From: Pegoplata infirma
Taxonomy: Eukaryota; Arthropoda; Insecta; Diptera; Anthomyiidae
Reading direction: 5' to 3'
Length of the DNA stretch: 64,000 nucleotides
Assembly (NCBI GenBank): GCA_963921195.1
Contig: OY992538.1
Location: forward strand, 11,432,330-11,496,329
The notes under the pieces were generated by a model that saw nothing but the letters and a program-made list of their open reading frames with translations, had not been told where the DNA came from and did no database searches. Within the stretch, counting starts at the first letter, position 1. Each line of letters opens with the position of its first letter. A program made the translations under genes and the position numbers. Positions 11,094-22,611 of this stretch are shown in pieces.

Positions 11094-11149
11094 ATTAGAG
11101 TATTATTCTAGCTTAAGCCCAATTAGAGTATTATTCTAGCTTAAGCCCA
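11094..11149 (+). repeat. 28-bp tandem duplication
   Basis: Two identical copies of a 28-bp unit beginning ATTAGAGTATTATTCTAGCT, head to tail. It lies just past the 3' tail of Z2. Confidence 0.85.
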
Positions 11150-11709
11150 AAAATATTTTTATTTAGATTAATTTTTAAATATTTTTCATTAACATTTTTT
11201 TAATTTTTTTTGTATTAAAATTTTGTTTATTCATCCAAACCATTTTTTTTTTTTCATAAAAACTTTTGTTAGTTTTTTTTAAATTCTGCACTGTGAGCCT
11301 CTGCGATGTTTAGGTTGAACTTTAATGTCGACGAAAAGTGTAAGCGCAGTTCGATTTCTACAAGATTAAATGCCATAAAACTGTTAACAGCGAAATCGTA
11401 GCTGCTCGCATTTGCGAGATAACGCGAAATTAGTGTTTTGTATATTTTAAAATTTTGACATTGAAGTTTTTTAAATATTTTCAAAAACTGAGTATACAGT
11501 TTTAATTGTAGTTATTTAAAGGTCACAAAACAGTAAACATCAAAATCCTTATTTTTTTTTCTACTGCATTACTTATGGAAATATGTATAAATAAGTAAAA
11601 AAGGACACATTTTTTATCCCTTGTTACCCTCTTCAACCGGGGGGGTAAAATAAAGCCATAGGCAATAATAATATGGCGTTATTACCAACCACTATTGGAA
11701 ATAAAGCCA
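11150..11709. other. No gene found; inverted partner of 21078-21150
   Basis: A 71-codon minus-strand ORF (11269-11484) sits in slightly GC-richer DNA but shows no recognisable motif. ATAAAGCCATAGGCAATA at 11653-11670, next to a G-run, recurs inverted at about 21080-21105 next to a C-run. The two copies bracket composite M. Confidence 0.4.
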
Positions 11710-12055
11710 CCCAGCAAAAAATAAGGGAAGTAGTCCAAATCAAACCACTTCTGAAGTACTCCAAAAAAAGCAGTTAACCCGTGATTTATTATTCAAATGA
11801 AGATACTTTTAAACAACTTCCAAAAATTGATATATAATGTCATAAATTATGGCTTGCACCACTTCCAAATATAGACATTAGTATGCACTTCCTCACTAAA
11901 GAAATCTCCACTTTAAAACTTCATTAAAAAATTTGGAAATTATCAATAATTATTTAAAAAATATTGGTTATTTTACAAATGCTTTATATTTAAAAATTAC
12001 ATGAAATAATTCAATTAAGGAATGTATTTAAAAATTATATTAAGCTTCTTACGTA

Positions 12056-15000
12056 CACTCATAGAAATCCTACAGTATTCCTTACTAAAAAGTCTGTTAT
12101 TAATGCTGACACGTTAGTATTAAAGGGCCCTACAACGCGTTAGTCAAATTTTACTAACGCGGTTATAAAAAAATGGTAAAGTTAGAATAACTGAAAAAAT
12201 TAGAAAATTTTCAGTTTTACAGTAAAATTGTTAGTATTGTGGTGAAATAAATTTCCAAATGAAATTTAAAATAAATAAAAATTTTATTTATATAAATAAA
12301 TTAATAAAAATATTAAATTGAACACAAAATTCACTTAAAGAACACAATCAGTTTAAAATTAATAATTTTGAGATGTGTGTTTTTTATTGTTGAGTTCTTC
12401 AATTATTTAGACACCGCTTGCATCTGAAAAACAAATTGAAAATATGTACATATAAAATGTGTATACGTGGGTAAGAAAATGCAAAAAACTTACGCTTGCT
12501 AAACAAAAATTGCACACATGATGACGCCATTTAAAAGGTTTTATGATTGTGTTGCGCTGTTGTTGTAAATTTAAAATATATTTCCAGATTTTTTACCTAA
12601 TGTTATAAATGAAAAAATATATATTTGTCGTGTTATAAATATAGCAGTATTTAAAGAACTTTGTGTATTACCTGATGTTACATCAGTGCTGTATTCGAAT
12701 TTGTTTATTTATAATAAAAGTATTGGTGTTTTCACGATTATTTTTCTATTTTTTTTGTACTTGGAAAAAAAACAATTCCGCTTCACGTTTACATGATTGA
12801 AGATTTTTTTTGTAACTAAATAAAGAGAGTCTTGAGAATAACAATGTTACCAATTTGTTGTTTTTCCGCAAAAAATAGCGATTTTCTACAGTAATCACAA
12901 TAAAGGCTTTGGCTTTAAATTGTTTAACAAGAAAACGGTGATTCATGAAATTGAGTCAATTACCAAAAAAACTCGAATTTTTTATGATAGAGATCAATAC
13001 CGGCACGGGATGTGTTCCTAAGGGACATGTCCCTAGTGATGTATGCGGGGCTGAAACATTCCTAAACAAAAGTGATACTTATTGTTATATGAAAGGTTCG
13101 AATTTGTAATATGTTATTTGGGTCCTGGTAATATGTCACGTGACCTACCACGTACTTATCACTTTTCCTGCTGGTTCATATAGCAAACACATTCACATTT
13201 TTTTAATTGTCAAATAACAGTATTTCAAATGTTATACATAATATTTTTTAACGCAGGTAATTTTGAAAACATGCACTTTTTGCAGTACCTAAACTGGAAG
13301 GTATAACTCTAAATACCGATATTGCTTATACATGTGCAAATTTTAATTCTTTCAGAAAAATCGAAAAGTTTTAAAAACTTCAAACAGTTTAAAAAACAGG
13401 TGTATATGTCGGATCAGATGTCTTTAAAATATAAAAATATTTTTAGATCTTTCTTGTTTTGAAATTTCGGTTTTTATGATGAATTTTGTCGTTGGCCATT
13501 CTTTATATGTGGCATAAAATTAACTTTTCAACGTTACTTTTACTATATATAATTAAAACACCTTTTGTCGTCATTTGTATATTATTGTATACCTATCTAA
13601 AAAATAATTACGTTTTATGTTAATTAAATATATTACCCAATTTTTTAACTTACAAAAAATCGACTTGGAAATATTTTTGAAAAATGATTTAAAAAATGTC
13701 TATAAATAATTTCATTTTTCAGATCGACCCTCGTAGCACCTTTATTTTTTACTCAATTTAGACGCCATTAAGCTTAAATTAAAGCTTAATAAATTACCTA
13801 CACAACATTTTTTAAAGTAATACTCATTTGATAATAATAATAACGTTTAGTATTGTTAACTTTGTCTTTAACAAATTGTATCTACTATAAAAAAGTTTCC
13901 AATGTATTGTCGCCCACCGTACGTCTGAATGTAGAGACCAAATGGAGTAAAACTGCATGTACAGTTTTTCATTTCGGGATCCTATTTTCTTTCAAAAAGA
14001 CTTCAAAGTTTTAAAGGATTACATTTTGTAAAATATTTTTTAAATATTTATACTTGTCTTATAATAGGACTATTGATGGCAAATGAATAAGGAGAATCTT
14101 CGTTATTTTTCGATTTTTTTTATATTTGCCAGATCAGGAAAAACGATGTCCTTTCAAAACTTTATTAAAATATTTTGTTAAACATTTTAAATAATATTGA
14201 AGGATAAAGTTTTGAAAGGGCATTACTTACCTCCTTATTTTATGATAAAAATAATAACATGGGAGATCTTCCACTTTCATTTGTCATCGCAAGTGATATC
14301 CTAGAACAAAAAATATTTAAAAAATATTTAACTAAAATTTATTCCTCTAAAACTTGGAATTAGCTTTTAAAGGAAACAGGATTACGAAATGAAAAACTGT
14401 AAATACAGTTTACTCTTTAAGTCTTTATGGTTTTAATACATTTAATCTCTAGTTTCAAACGTATGTATATTATCCAGATCGCGTTTAAATACTTTTTTTA
14501 TTTTTATCGGTCGAGCAATGTTCTACGAATGCATTTTGTAATGCGAAAATTAAAAATGGTTTACTGTAGATAAAAACCGCTGTATTGCTTGCTACATATG
14601 TAACTAAAATCGCTACTTTTAGCAAAAAAACTCTTTGTTGACAACAGTCTTTAACAATGTGTTCTCAACACAAATACTCTCCTTCTCTCTCTTTTTTTTC
14701 CTTTTTTTGATTTAAAAAACGGAAAATCCAAATTCTCAAACACATGTATTTTACAACACAAGGATATTTTATGATCGTAATATTTTATTGTTATACAAAT
14801 GGTCTTTCTAAGATGATGTAGATTCTACATTGTAGAATAACAATATTATATTAAAGAAAACATTTTAAGGTCTCGTTTTAATTTAAAATTTAAAAAAAAA
14901 TAATACAATTTAAAAGAAATTGATAAAAATTCTTGTATGGTTGAAAAAAAATTAAATTATGGTCTTAACCTAAGCTTTTCATAATCCAATTTTTTTTTAA

Positions 15001-15257
15001 ATGTTTTCATTTTTTAATAAATTTTGTGCCAAAAGGGTATTTTCTTAGATTTTTAAACAAAATTTTCTAAATATTTTTTTTCCAATTTTTAATAACAAAA
15101 GTTAGTAGAAAACCGGTAAAAAATCAGTATTTAGTAATGCCCACTTATAAAAAAAACGTACTAAAAACTAAAATTATACTGTAAATTAGTAAAAATGTAG
15201 TAAATTTAAAGTTATATCACATTTACTGTATTTTTTACTGTAGGATTTCTATGAGTG
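12056..15257. mobile_element. TIR element L (CACTCATAGAAATCC ends)
   Basis: Ends CACTCATAGAAATCCTACAG and complement match over 20+ bp and are flanked by TA on each side, as expected for a TA-duplicating element. Length 3.2 kb. Subterminal sequence is rich in TAGTAAA/GTTAG. The interior contains the nested hairpin JJ, but no ORF longer than about 66 codons and no transposase motif. Terminal CACT resembles EE, H, S and FF. Superfamily unassigned. Confidence 0.75.
13915..14465. mobile_element. Nested foldback JJ inside L
   Basis: Inverted halves: TACAGTTTTTCATTTCG (near 13960) faces CGAAATGAAAAACTGTA (near 14390), with further pairing inward (ATGTCCTTTCAAAACTTTAT versus its diverged mirror near 14200). 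About 550 bp. Exact ends were not resolved. Confidence 0.55.
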
Positions 15258-15426
15258 TATAGTAAGGAAATATCATGAAAATTCAGAATATTAGGTTTGA
15301 TTTTTGTTTTCTATAGGGCCATTCCAAAAAATTTAGCTCAAATTTTAGTCATTTTTGGAAATGGTGTCTCAGATAAATTTGAACCTTGACACATAGATAG
15401 CCCTCATAAATATGATATATGTACAC

Positions 15427-17493
15427 TAGGGTGCTCCAAAAAAATGAAGTTGTTAAATATTGGCCGTAACTCCCCCTAGAAATATGCATTTGGGTGTAAA
15501 AATATGTTTTGCAAAATTATAGGGTAATCGGATGTGGGTAAGGCGTGCCGCATCGGCCCTGAAGTTTGAAAAACGGATTACATGGGGAAAATATGACTTT
15601 TTTGTCATTTTCTCAATTTTTTTGATATTTTGAGTAAAGTTTGAATTCAAATGGTCACTGAATTTTGATTAAGAGTTAATTGTCTATCAAATAAGGTATT
15701 AAAAATTAAAATCGGTTGAAAATCAGCCAAGTTATTACAACTTCCCCAGGCAACTAACGTGTGTCTGGCCACTTAATCAAGGAATTCTAGCCCCATTTTT
15801 GAAATTTATTGAAATTATCTACTGTAAAAACATTTTTTTATTCTTCAAGTCCCAATGTACTAAGAAGATAAATATTTTTCATTTTGCGTTTTGCTAACTT
15901 GTTTTAAATAAATGCTAAAGTGGTCTGAATTTTTCAACACTATTTTCAAATCTCCAATTTTAAATTTTTATTTTTTTTGTTAAAGAAATTTTAAAAATTC
16001 GACTATTGGAGTTTAAGGATTTGTTAAGCACATATAAAGGAATAAAAACCCCAAAAATTGTAGGGTTTGCTGTTTTCATTTGGGATTTACAGTGTTTTAA
16101 TTTTGGTGGATTTCGGGAAAGTAGTGATTTTTGGCCCTTTTTTAGCTTTTTTTTTTTGGTTTTTTTTACAAACTTCATTTGTTTTGGACCGAATTATATC
16201 AACACGAGATAGAATACTTCAATTCGCAAAATTAGGGCGAAATTGAGATATAAAAAATTGCCCCTGTTAAGGGTCAAAGGTCAAATTTGAGAAAATTTTG
16301 AATTTTTAAACATTAACAAATTTGCTGGGTGGATTTTGCTGAATCTACTTGATGTTATTTTAATTAGTCTAAACTAAATGGCAAATAATTAAAATTTAGT
16401 TATTTAACCCTTAAGTGCTGTTGGGGCCTATAATTTTTTTAATTTAATTGAGATAATGTAAGTGCATTTTGATCAAAGGGTCGAATAGGCCCCACCAGCA
16501 CTAAAGGGTTAATATTCTGAATTTTAACAAAAAGACATATGTTAAGACCTTTTACAATGACATCAAGTAGTTTCATATATTTCCACTCAGAAAATCTGTT
16601 AATGTTTAAAAATTAAAAATTTTCTAAAATTTGACCTTTGACCCTTAACAGGGGCAATTTTTTGTATCTCCATTTCGCCCTAATTTTGCGAATTGAAGTA
16701 TTCTATCTCTTGTTGATATAATTCGGTCCAAAACATATGAAGTTTGTAAAAAAAACCAAAAAAAAAAATAAAAGCTAAAAAATGGCCAAAAATCTCTACT
16801 TTCCCGAAATCCGCCAAAATTAAATCACTGTAAATCCCAAATGAAAACAGCAAACCCTACAATTTTTGGGGTTTTTATTCCTTTATATGTGCTAAACAAA
16901 TCCTTAAACTCCAATAGTCGAATTTTTAAAATTTCTTTAACAAAAAAAATAAAAATTTAAAATTGGAGATTTGAAAATAGTCTTGAAAAATTCAGACCCC
17001 TTTAGCATTAATTTAAAACAAGTTAGCAAAACGCAAAATGAAAAATATTTATCTTCATAGTACATTGGGACTTAAAGAATAAAAAAATGTTTTTACAGTA
17101 GATAATTTCAAAAAATTTCAAAAATGGGGCTAGAATTCCTTGATTATGTGGCCTGACACACGTTAGTTGCCTGGGGAAGTTGTAATAACTTGGCTGATTT
17201 TCAACCGATTTTAATTTTTAATACCTTATTTGATAGACAATTAACTCTTAATCAAAATTCAGTGACCATTTGAATTCAAATTTTATTCAAAATATCAAAA
17301 AAATTGAGAAAATTACAAAAAAGTCATATTTTCCCCTTGTAATCCGTTTTTCAAACTTCAGGGCCGATGCGGCACGCCTTACCCACATCCGATTACCCTA
17401 TAATTTTGCAAAACATATTTTTACACCCAAATGCATATTTCTAGGGGGAGTTACGGCCAATATTTAACAACTTCATTTTTTTGGAGCACCCTA
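15427..17493. mobile_element. Giant foldback element N (hAT-like, 8-bp TSD)
   Basis: A 2.07-kb near-perfect palindrome with ends TAGGGTGCTCCAAAAAAATG. Exact 8-bp duplications ATGTACAC lie at 15419-15426 and 17494-17501. The centre (about 16430-16510) has TTAACCC...AGTGCTG facing CAGCACT...GGGTTAA around a short loop. The two ORFs at 15453-15650 and 17270-17467 are mirror images of the same arm, and the pair at 15960-16212 overlap antisense. None is a gene. Arm length near 1 kb is unusual for a MITE. Confidence 0.88.
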
Positions 17494-17497
17494 ATGT

Positions 17498-18264
17498 ACA
17501 CAGAAAATAATATCGTATATTTTATTTTAATTAAAATTTTAATTGTTTTTTAATTTAATATTAATTAAATTTTTAATTAATATAATTAATTGTTTAATTA
17601 AATTTTTAACTTTATTTTAATTGTTTTCAAATTTAATATTAATTAAGTATTTAATTTATATAATTAAATGTTTAATTAAATTTCTAGCTTTACTTATTTT
17701 TTTTTTGTTTTGTTTTCCGTGTGTGTGCGAGTGTGTGTTTTTCTCTTGCATTGTATTACATACAAAAAAAAAATACATAAGTATAAAAAGTTTGTTGAAA
17801 GTTTTTTTTATTTTTCACATAGGTTTTAGAATTCTCATTTTGTTTATAGTTTTATGTGTATGTATATGAAAGGTTTATAATCAACTTTATAAAATCATCT
17901 CACTGACTATGTCTTTACGGCATAAATAAATTTGGTAAAGTTTGAAGAAATATTTTTTTTTTTAAACTATTTTATTCAAAAAGAATGTTTTTACAAATTT
18001 TTTTTTTTAATATAATATTTTTAATTAATTTTTTTAATTTATACAATTAAAATTTTAATTATTTTTTTTTTTTAATTTTAATTAAATTTTTTTATTTATA
18101 GTATTAAGTTTTTAATTAAATAAATATCCATTTATTTTTAATTAACGACATACAAATATTTTTAATTTATTTGCGCATTTTAGTGATTGGTCCGGATTTA
18201 ATTAATTTTTTAATTAAATCTACGAATTTTTTAATTAAATATTTTTTTTATTTTTTTCTGTGTA
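17498..18264. mobile_element. TTAATTAAA-rich TIR element T
   Basis: Ends CACAGAAAATAA and ...TTTTTTTCTGTG enclose about 770 bp made largely of TTAATTAAAATTTTTAATT variants, with a non-repetitive centre (17700-17990). End sequence and composition resemble HH (60400-61190). No gene; the ORF at 17621-17869 is low complexity. Confidence 0.6.
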
Positions 18265-19267
18265 CCATATATCGTTTTCTTACATTTGGTGTATTTAACG
18301 AATTATGGCGGGTCAAAGATTGAATTTTTAAGCAAAAGTAAGAAAAATACATCACGTTTAAAGAGCTGTAACTTCTTAACCAATGACCCGATTTTCACAA
18401 ATTTAGGCTCATGTGAAAGCTGGGGTTCTTCTTTTAGAAAATATTTTTAAAATAACACAGTTTTTTTATAGAAATGATGCAAAAATGCAAAAACATTTTT
18501 TCTTTTCGAATATTTAAAAAAACACATCTTCGATTTTTTTTTTTTAAATTCTGGTGAAAAATAACAATGTTTTGTATAACATATTCAAAATTCAGAGTGG
18601 GATCTCCATGGGACCAAAAAATATTCTGTTTTAAGTACGAGGTTCTCATATTTTTACCTTAGAAAATTTAAATTTCTAATGTTTTGAATGTTGTTCAAAA
18701 TTTTAATAGTATAATTTTCTTTGAAAATTTAAATTTTTATATTGAAGAAACATAAAATTTTAATTTTCTAAGGTAAAATTTAAGAACTTCGTACTAAAAC
18801 CAGAATATTTTTTGATCCCATTGGGATCCCACTCTGAATTTTGGATATGTTGTACAAATCAGTATTGTTTATCACCAAACTTTTTTTTTAAAAAATCGAA
18901 GATGTGTTTTTTTAAATATTCGCAAAAAAAAAATGTTTTTGAATTTTTGCAACACTTCTGAAAAAAAACCGTATTCTTTTGAAAATATTTCCTAAAAGAA
19001 GAAGAATTAAGCTTTCATATGAGCCATTACTTGTGATAATCGGATTACTAGTTAAAAAGTTAGAGCACGTTAAACGTCATGTATTTTTCTGACTTTTGCT
19101 AAAAAAGTCGAACTTTGACCCGCGATAATTTGAAAACTACAGCAAATTTTGAAAATCCAAAAATGCAACATATCTCATATAAACGTGGATATCTATGAGC
19201 CAAATTGTCAGTGGCGTCCAATGGCATGTTTCCGAACAGTGGGGCGAAAATTTTTGGAATTACCCTA

Positions 19268-19682
19268 TAGCTTTTTCCTACAGCTTTTTTTGGTAATATC
19301 CAAGTTTATGACAATTATAAACTCGGTTTTAGCAATAGCACTGTTTTCGCATAACCGTATATACGCTCACCTATACAAATTTTAAACTATCCACGCTTAT
19401 TTTTAACTTGTATAATTATTGCCATTAAATTTAAGTTTCGATAAAAAGTTCGCATTTGAAAATAAAATGTTTTTTTCCGTGTTTGCTTAAATAAACTTTG
19501 ACATTCAACAAAAGTGGTGCCAAAAAAATTTTAAATTTTAATGTTAAAATATAAACGGTTACGCGAAAACAGGGCTAATGTTTCTTGCTATCAAAAAATA
19601 TGGTTAAACGAATCATAAAACAATGTTTCAACTAAACCGTGTTTTACCATAGCAATGCGAATGTGCTATAATCCCGTATTCT
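19268..19682. other. No gene found
   Basis: AT-rich sequence in the right part of composite M. No repeat or ORF was assigned. Confidence 0.4.
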
Positions 19683-19808
19683 CATACACGTCTTTTAATT
19701 TTAAATTAAACGACTCGTTTAGTATTTATTCCATTACAACGAAATGACACTATATGGTAATAGAATGATGAGCTAAAACGAGTCGTTTAATTTAAAACGA
19801 GTCGTATG
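19683..19808. mobile_element. Small hairpin element with CATACACGTC ends
   Basis: CATACACGTCTTTTAATTTT and AAACGACTCG on the left are mirrored by CGAGTCGTTTAATTT and ACGAGTCGTATG on the right. About 125 bp, MITE-like. It is followed by a polypyrimidine tract and a G10 run (19815-19915). Confidence 0.6.
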
Positions 19809-19929
19809 CGATTCCTACTTTTTTCTTTTCCTTCCTTTTTCTTTCTTTTTTCTTTTTTTTTTCTTTTTGAAATTTGGTCTGGGGGGGGGGTAATTTCCCC
19901 TTCCCCTCCCCCTTGTACCCGCGCTTGTT

Positions 19930-20125
19930 ATTTTATTTTTACTACATTTTTATTGTTTTGACTACAAATATTAGTAGTTTTTACTACATAAGTCAGTTGT
20001 TTTTTGTCAGTTAAAATAACTAACATTGTTAGTTGATTTAACTGAAAAAGTAGTTGACCCCAAAACAACTTACAAAGTAGTTATTTTAACTGACATTTTC
20101 AGTTGATTTTACTAACATAATTTCT
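19930..20125. mobile_element. Right end of a TTGAGTGTA-type TIR element
   Basis: Repeated TAGTT/AACTAC and CAGTTGATTTTACT motifs end at TTTCTTGAGTGTA, matching the CACTCA-type termini of J, K and FF. No left partner was recognised, so this is a fragment. Confidence 0.4.
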
Positions 20126-20736
20126 TGAGTGTAGTGTTTAATCACTTCTTAAATATACAATATTATGCATTCGCAATGAAGTGGTTAATAAGTATAATCA
20201 AAAGTTCAAAGTTATAGAATAGAATGAAGACCACTTCATATGTACTGAAAAACGAGTTGAAACAACTACTTACTTGCTGCGACAACTATATGAAAATGTA
20301 ATGAGATATTCAGTAGATATTCACTACTCCAGAAGCAGTAGAAGTCCTTTTTATCATTGTTCTAAGTAATGTTTTTTTTTGCTGGGCATATATGGCTTTG
20401 TTACTCATTTAAATATTTTTTAAAAATGTTCATCATTATTTTGCGGAGAGTGTGGAAATATATTTCCACATAAATCCTGCTACCCAAAAAAAATTATTTA
20501 GCGAAGCCTCTAAATTAATTTATGGAGTTTGAAATGGCGTACGGTCATAGAGCCCAAGGTCTTATCGCCCAAAACCGTAAATGTCATATCGCCCAAGCTG
20601 CGACATATAGCCCAAAATGATTGGTCTAAAAATGTTACTTCTCGCAAAACAAAATTGTCAAAAAATCCGAAATATTTTATTTGGGCGAAATGTCGAACAT
20701 ACGACTTCTATGATTTGTGTTTTTGTAATAAAGGTT

Positions 20737-20962
20737 TTCTGCGTAGCCGGCATTCGGACGGGCTTAGAGATTACATACTCCATGCACTAAACCCACCCTC
20801 TCTGCAGACCAAAGCTATTTTGGTTATCAGGCCTTTTTGAGGCATAACAAATTTGATAGCGCAAAGGCCTGCTACCCTAGAAAACTTTACTTTGCGGAGA
20901 GGGTGGGTTTAACGCATGGATTTTGAAATCCCTAAGCCCGGCCGAAGGCCGGCTACACAGAA
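20737..20962. mobile_element. Hairpin MITE W (TTCTGCGTAGCCGG ends)
   Basis: A 226-bp palindrome. TTCTGCGTAGCCGGCATTCG pairs with CGAAGGCCGGCTACACAGAA, and CAAACCC-type sequence ACCCACCCTCTC pairs with GAGAGGGTGGGT. GC-richer than its surroundings. The terminal motif recurs at 21070 (TCTGCGTAGCC), beside a C14 run. The ORF overlapping it (20529-20840) runs through the hairpin and is not credible. Confidence 0.7.
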
Positions 20963-20965
20963 TAA

Positions 20966-22277
20966 CTCTTTTTGTTAAAAAAAAAATAGTGCCTCTAGAC
21001 CCCTCTAAATTCCGTGGTTCCTGGTATATGTGGTTTTTTTAATTAAAGATAGTCAAAAAACATTTTTTTTCTGCGTAGCCGTATTGCCTATGGCTTTATT
21101 TCACCCCCCCCCCCCCTCTTTAACCCATACTTAAATAAGGCACACATTTTTGGGACAAAGTTTTTATTCTTATTCTTATTTTTTTTTTTTTTTTTTGACA
21201 CAAGAATTTTTTAAACTTTTCCAAAAATGCCAAAAAAAAATTTTGTTCTGTTGAGTTCCAGACAAAATGAATTTTCTTAATTTCGTACGGAAAAGGTGTG
21301 GTAATTAATGAATTTTTTCCTCTTGACAGTGTACTTGTTATTTTATTATCTTCTTTTTACACATAAAAACAAAATTAATAATTTGTAAAATTTTTCTAAG
21401 AATTTTGAAGGTATTGTTTTACATAGTAATTTAATTTACTAAACATTTATGTTAACAAGTAAAACAACAAAAGGATTTTTTCTTTGCAATTATATTTTTC
21501 AAATAAATATTAACATAAGCATATTTTCAAGTAACATTCGAAAATAATTTGGGTAAGGCAAAGGTACATATAAATGCCTTCAAAAGTTAAAAAAACATTT
21601 TAATAAATATGAATATAAGTGAAATAAATTTTGTTCAGTGAAAAAGTTTTAATTTTGAATGAAAATCTTTTTATAGTAATTTTTGTAAAAAAAAACTTTT
21701 TTTTAGTCTAAAAATGTGTAAAATATTTTTGTGGCCTACTAGTGCATGTTCAAAAATTCATAACTTATTAACAACTGATCCGATTTCGCTGAAACACAAT
21801 CCCAAACAGCTCGAAGCATCGACGAATATCTGTGATATATATTAGTCACCTCTGTTTCAAATTTTATCCCTGATAGGCATTTCAACAGACAGACGGACTT
21901 TGATAGCTTAACTTAAACTCAACTAAAAACAATCAATATTTCGATAAGTTACAAACGGAATGGCAATCTAAAATAAATAATTTTTAAATAAAAATTATTT
22001 TTCTTACTCGAATGTTGTAAAGTGTATAAAAAGAATATGAATTAAATATTCATCATACGTTTTTATGCTTATAAAACACATTTATTTAATAACAATTTAC
22101 CTCTCAACTTTAAATAAAATTCTTAAAATTTTCCAAATTGTTGTAATATTTATTTAAAAGCAAAATAAATATTTAAAAATCATTTTAAAAAATTCAATCT
22201 ATGCAATTAAGTCAAATTGTTTGTTTTATTTAATGTTAATCATACGTTTAGTCGTATTAATTTAAAAAAAAACCAAA
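20966..22277. other. No gene found; small Helentron core relic at 21935-21968
   Basis: Contains a second TCTGCGTAGCC end and C-run (21070-21117), T-runs, and a relic of the family C/D core on the minus strand (CAATATTTCGATAAGTTACA). No coding potential. Confidence 0.45.
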
Positions 22278-22460
22278 TTGATCAGTGATCGATTCTAAGA
22301 CATTCTAGTGATGTTCGTCTGTCTGTTGAAATAGCGATCACGACCACAATATTAAACAGATATGACTGAAACTAAAAATATTTGCTGGATGTTGCTCCTA
22401 GAAGTTTGGTATTGCGTTTGACCTATATCGGTTCAGCGGTTCAAAAATTATGAGCGAAAA
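22278..22460 (+). mobile_element. Helentron-like fragment (core to first module)
   Basis: Carries the diverged segment after the core (GATCAGTGATCGATTCTAAG), a short GTCTGTCTGTTG tract and the start of a family C module (AGAAGTTTGGTATTG ... GGTTCAGCGGTTCAAAA). Both ends are missing. Confidence 0.6.
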
Positions 22461-22611
22461 TATAAAAACCTTTGGAAAACTTTAGTAACTTCTACGTTTT
22501 TCAAAATATGACATTTTAATTTATATGATTTTCTTAATAAATAACTAAAAAAAAAAATCAAATTTTTATACCCAAAATAAACCAACACATTTATGAAAGT
22601 AATATACTCAT

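Larger units (their letters stand above)
15314..19267. mobile_element. Giant foldback element U, interrupted by N and T
   Basis: Ends TAGGGCCATTCCAAAAAATT and (complement) TAGGGTAATTCCAAAAATTT. The arms also pair internally (GGCGGGTCAAAG near 18308; TTTGACCCGCGA near 19117). Once N (15427-17493) and T (about 17498-18264) are removed, about 1.1 kb of palindrome remains. The ends resemble those of N, O, P and Q, but I could not find a clean target duplication. No coding capacity. Confidence 0.65.
11710..20386. mobile_element. Composite element M (CCCAGCAAAAA ends) with nested insertions
   Basis: Left end CCCAGCAAAAAATAAGGG; right end TTTTTTTTGCTGGG. Both subterminal regions share CCACTTC/GAAGTGG motifs (11710-12053 and 20131-20386), supporting one original element. 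The terminal motif matches the small element R. Most of its length consists of later insertions: L (12056-15257), U (15314-19267, itself holding N and T), a hairpin at 19683-19808 and a right-end fragment at 19930-20125. A target duplication is not evident, so the pairing of ends is probable rather than certain. Confidence 0.5.

Noticed and set aside
15453..17467. Nearly identical 65-codon ORFs on opposite strands
   Set aside because: Same reason: opposite arms of foldback N.
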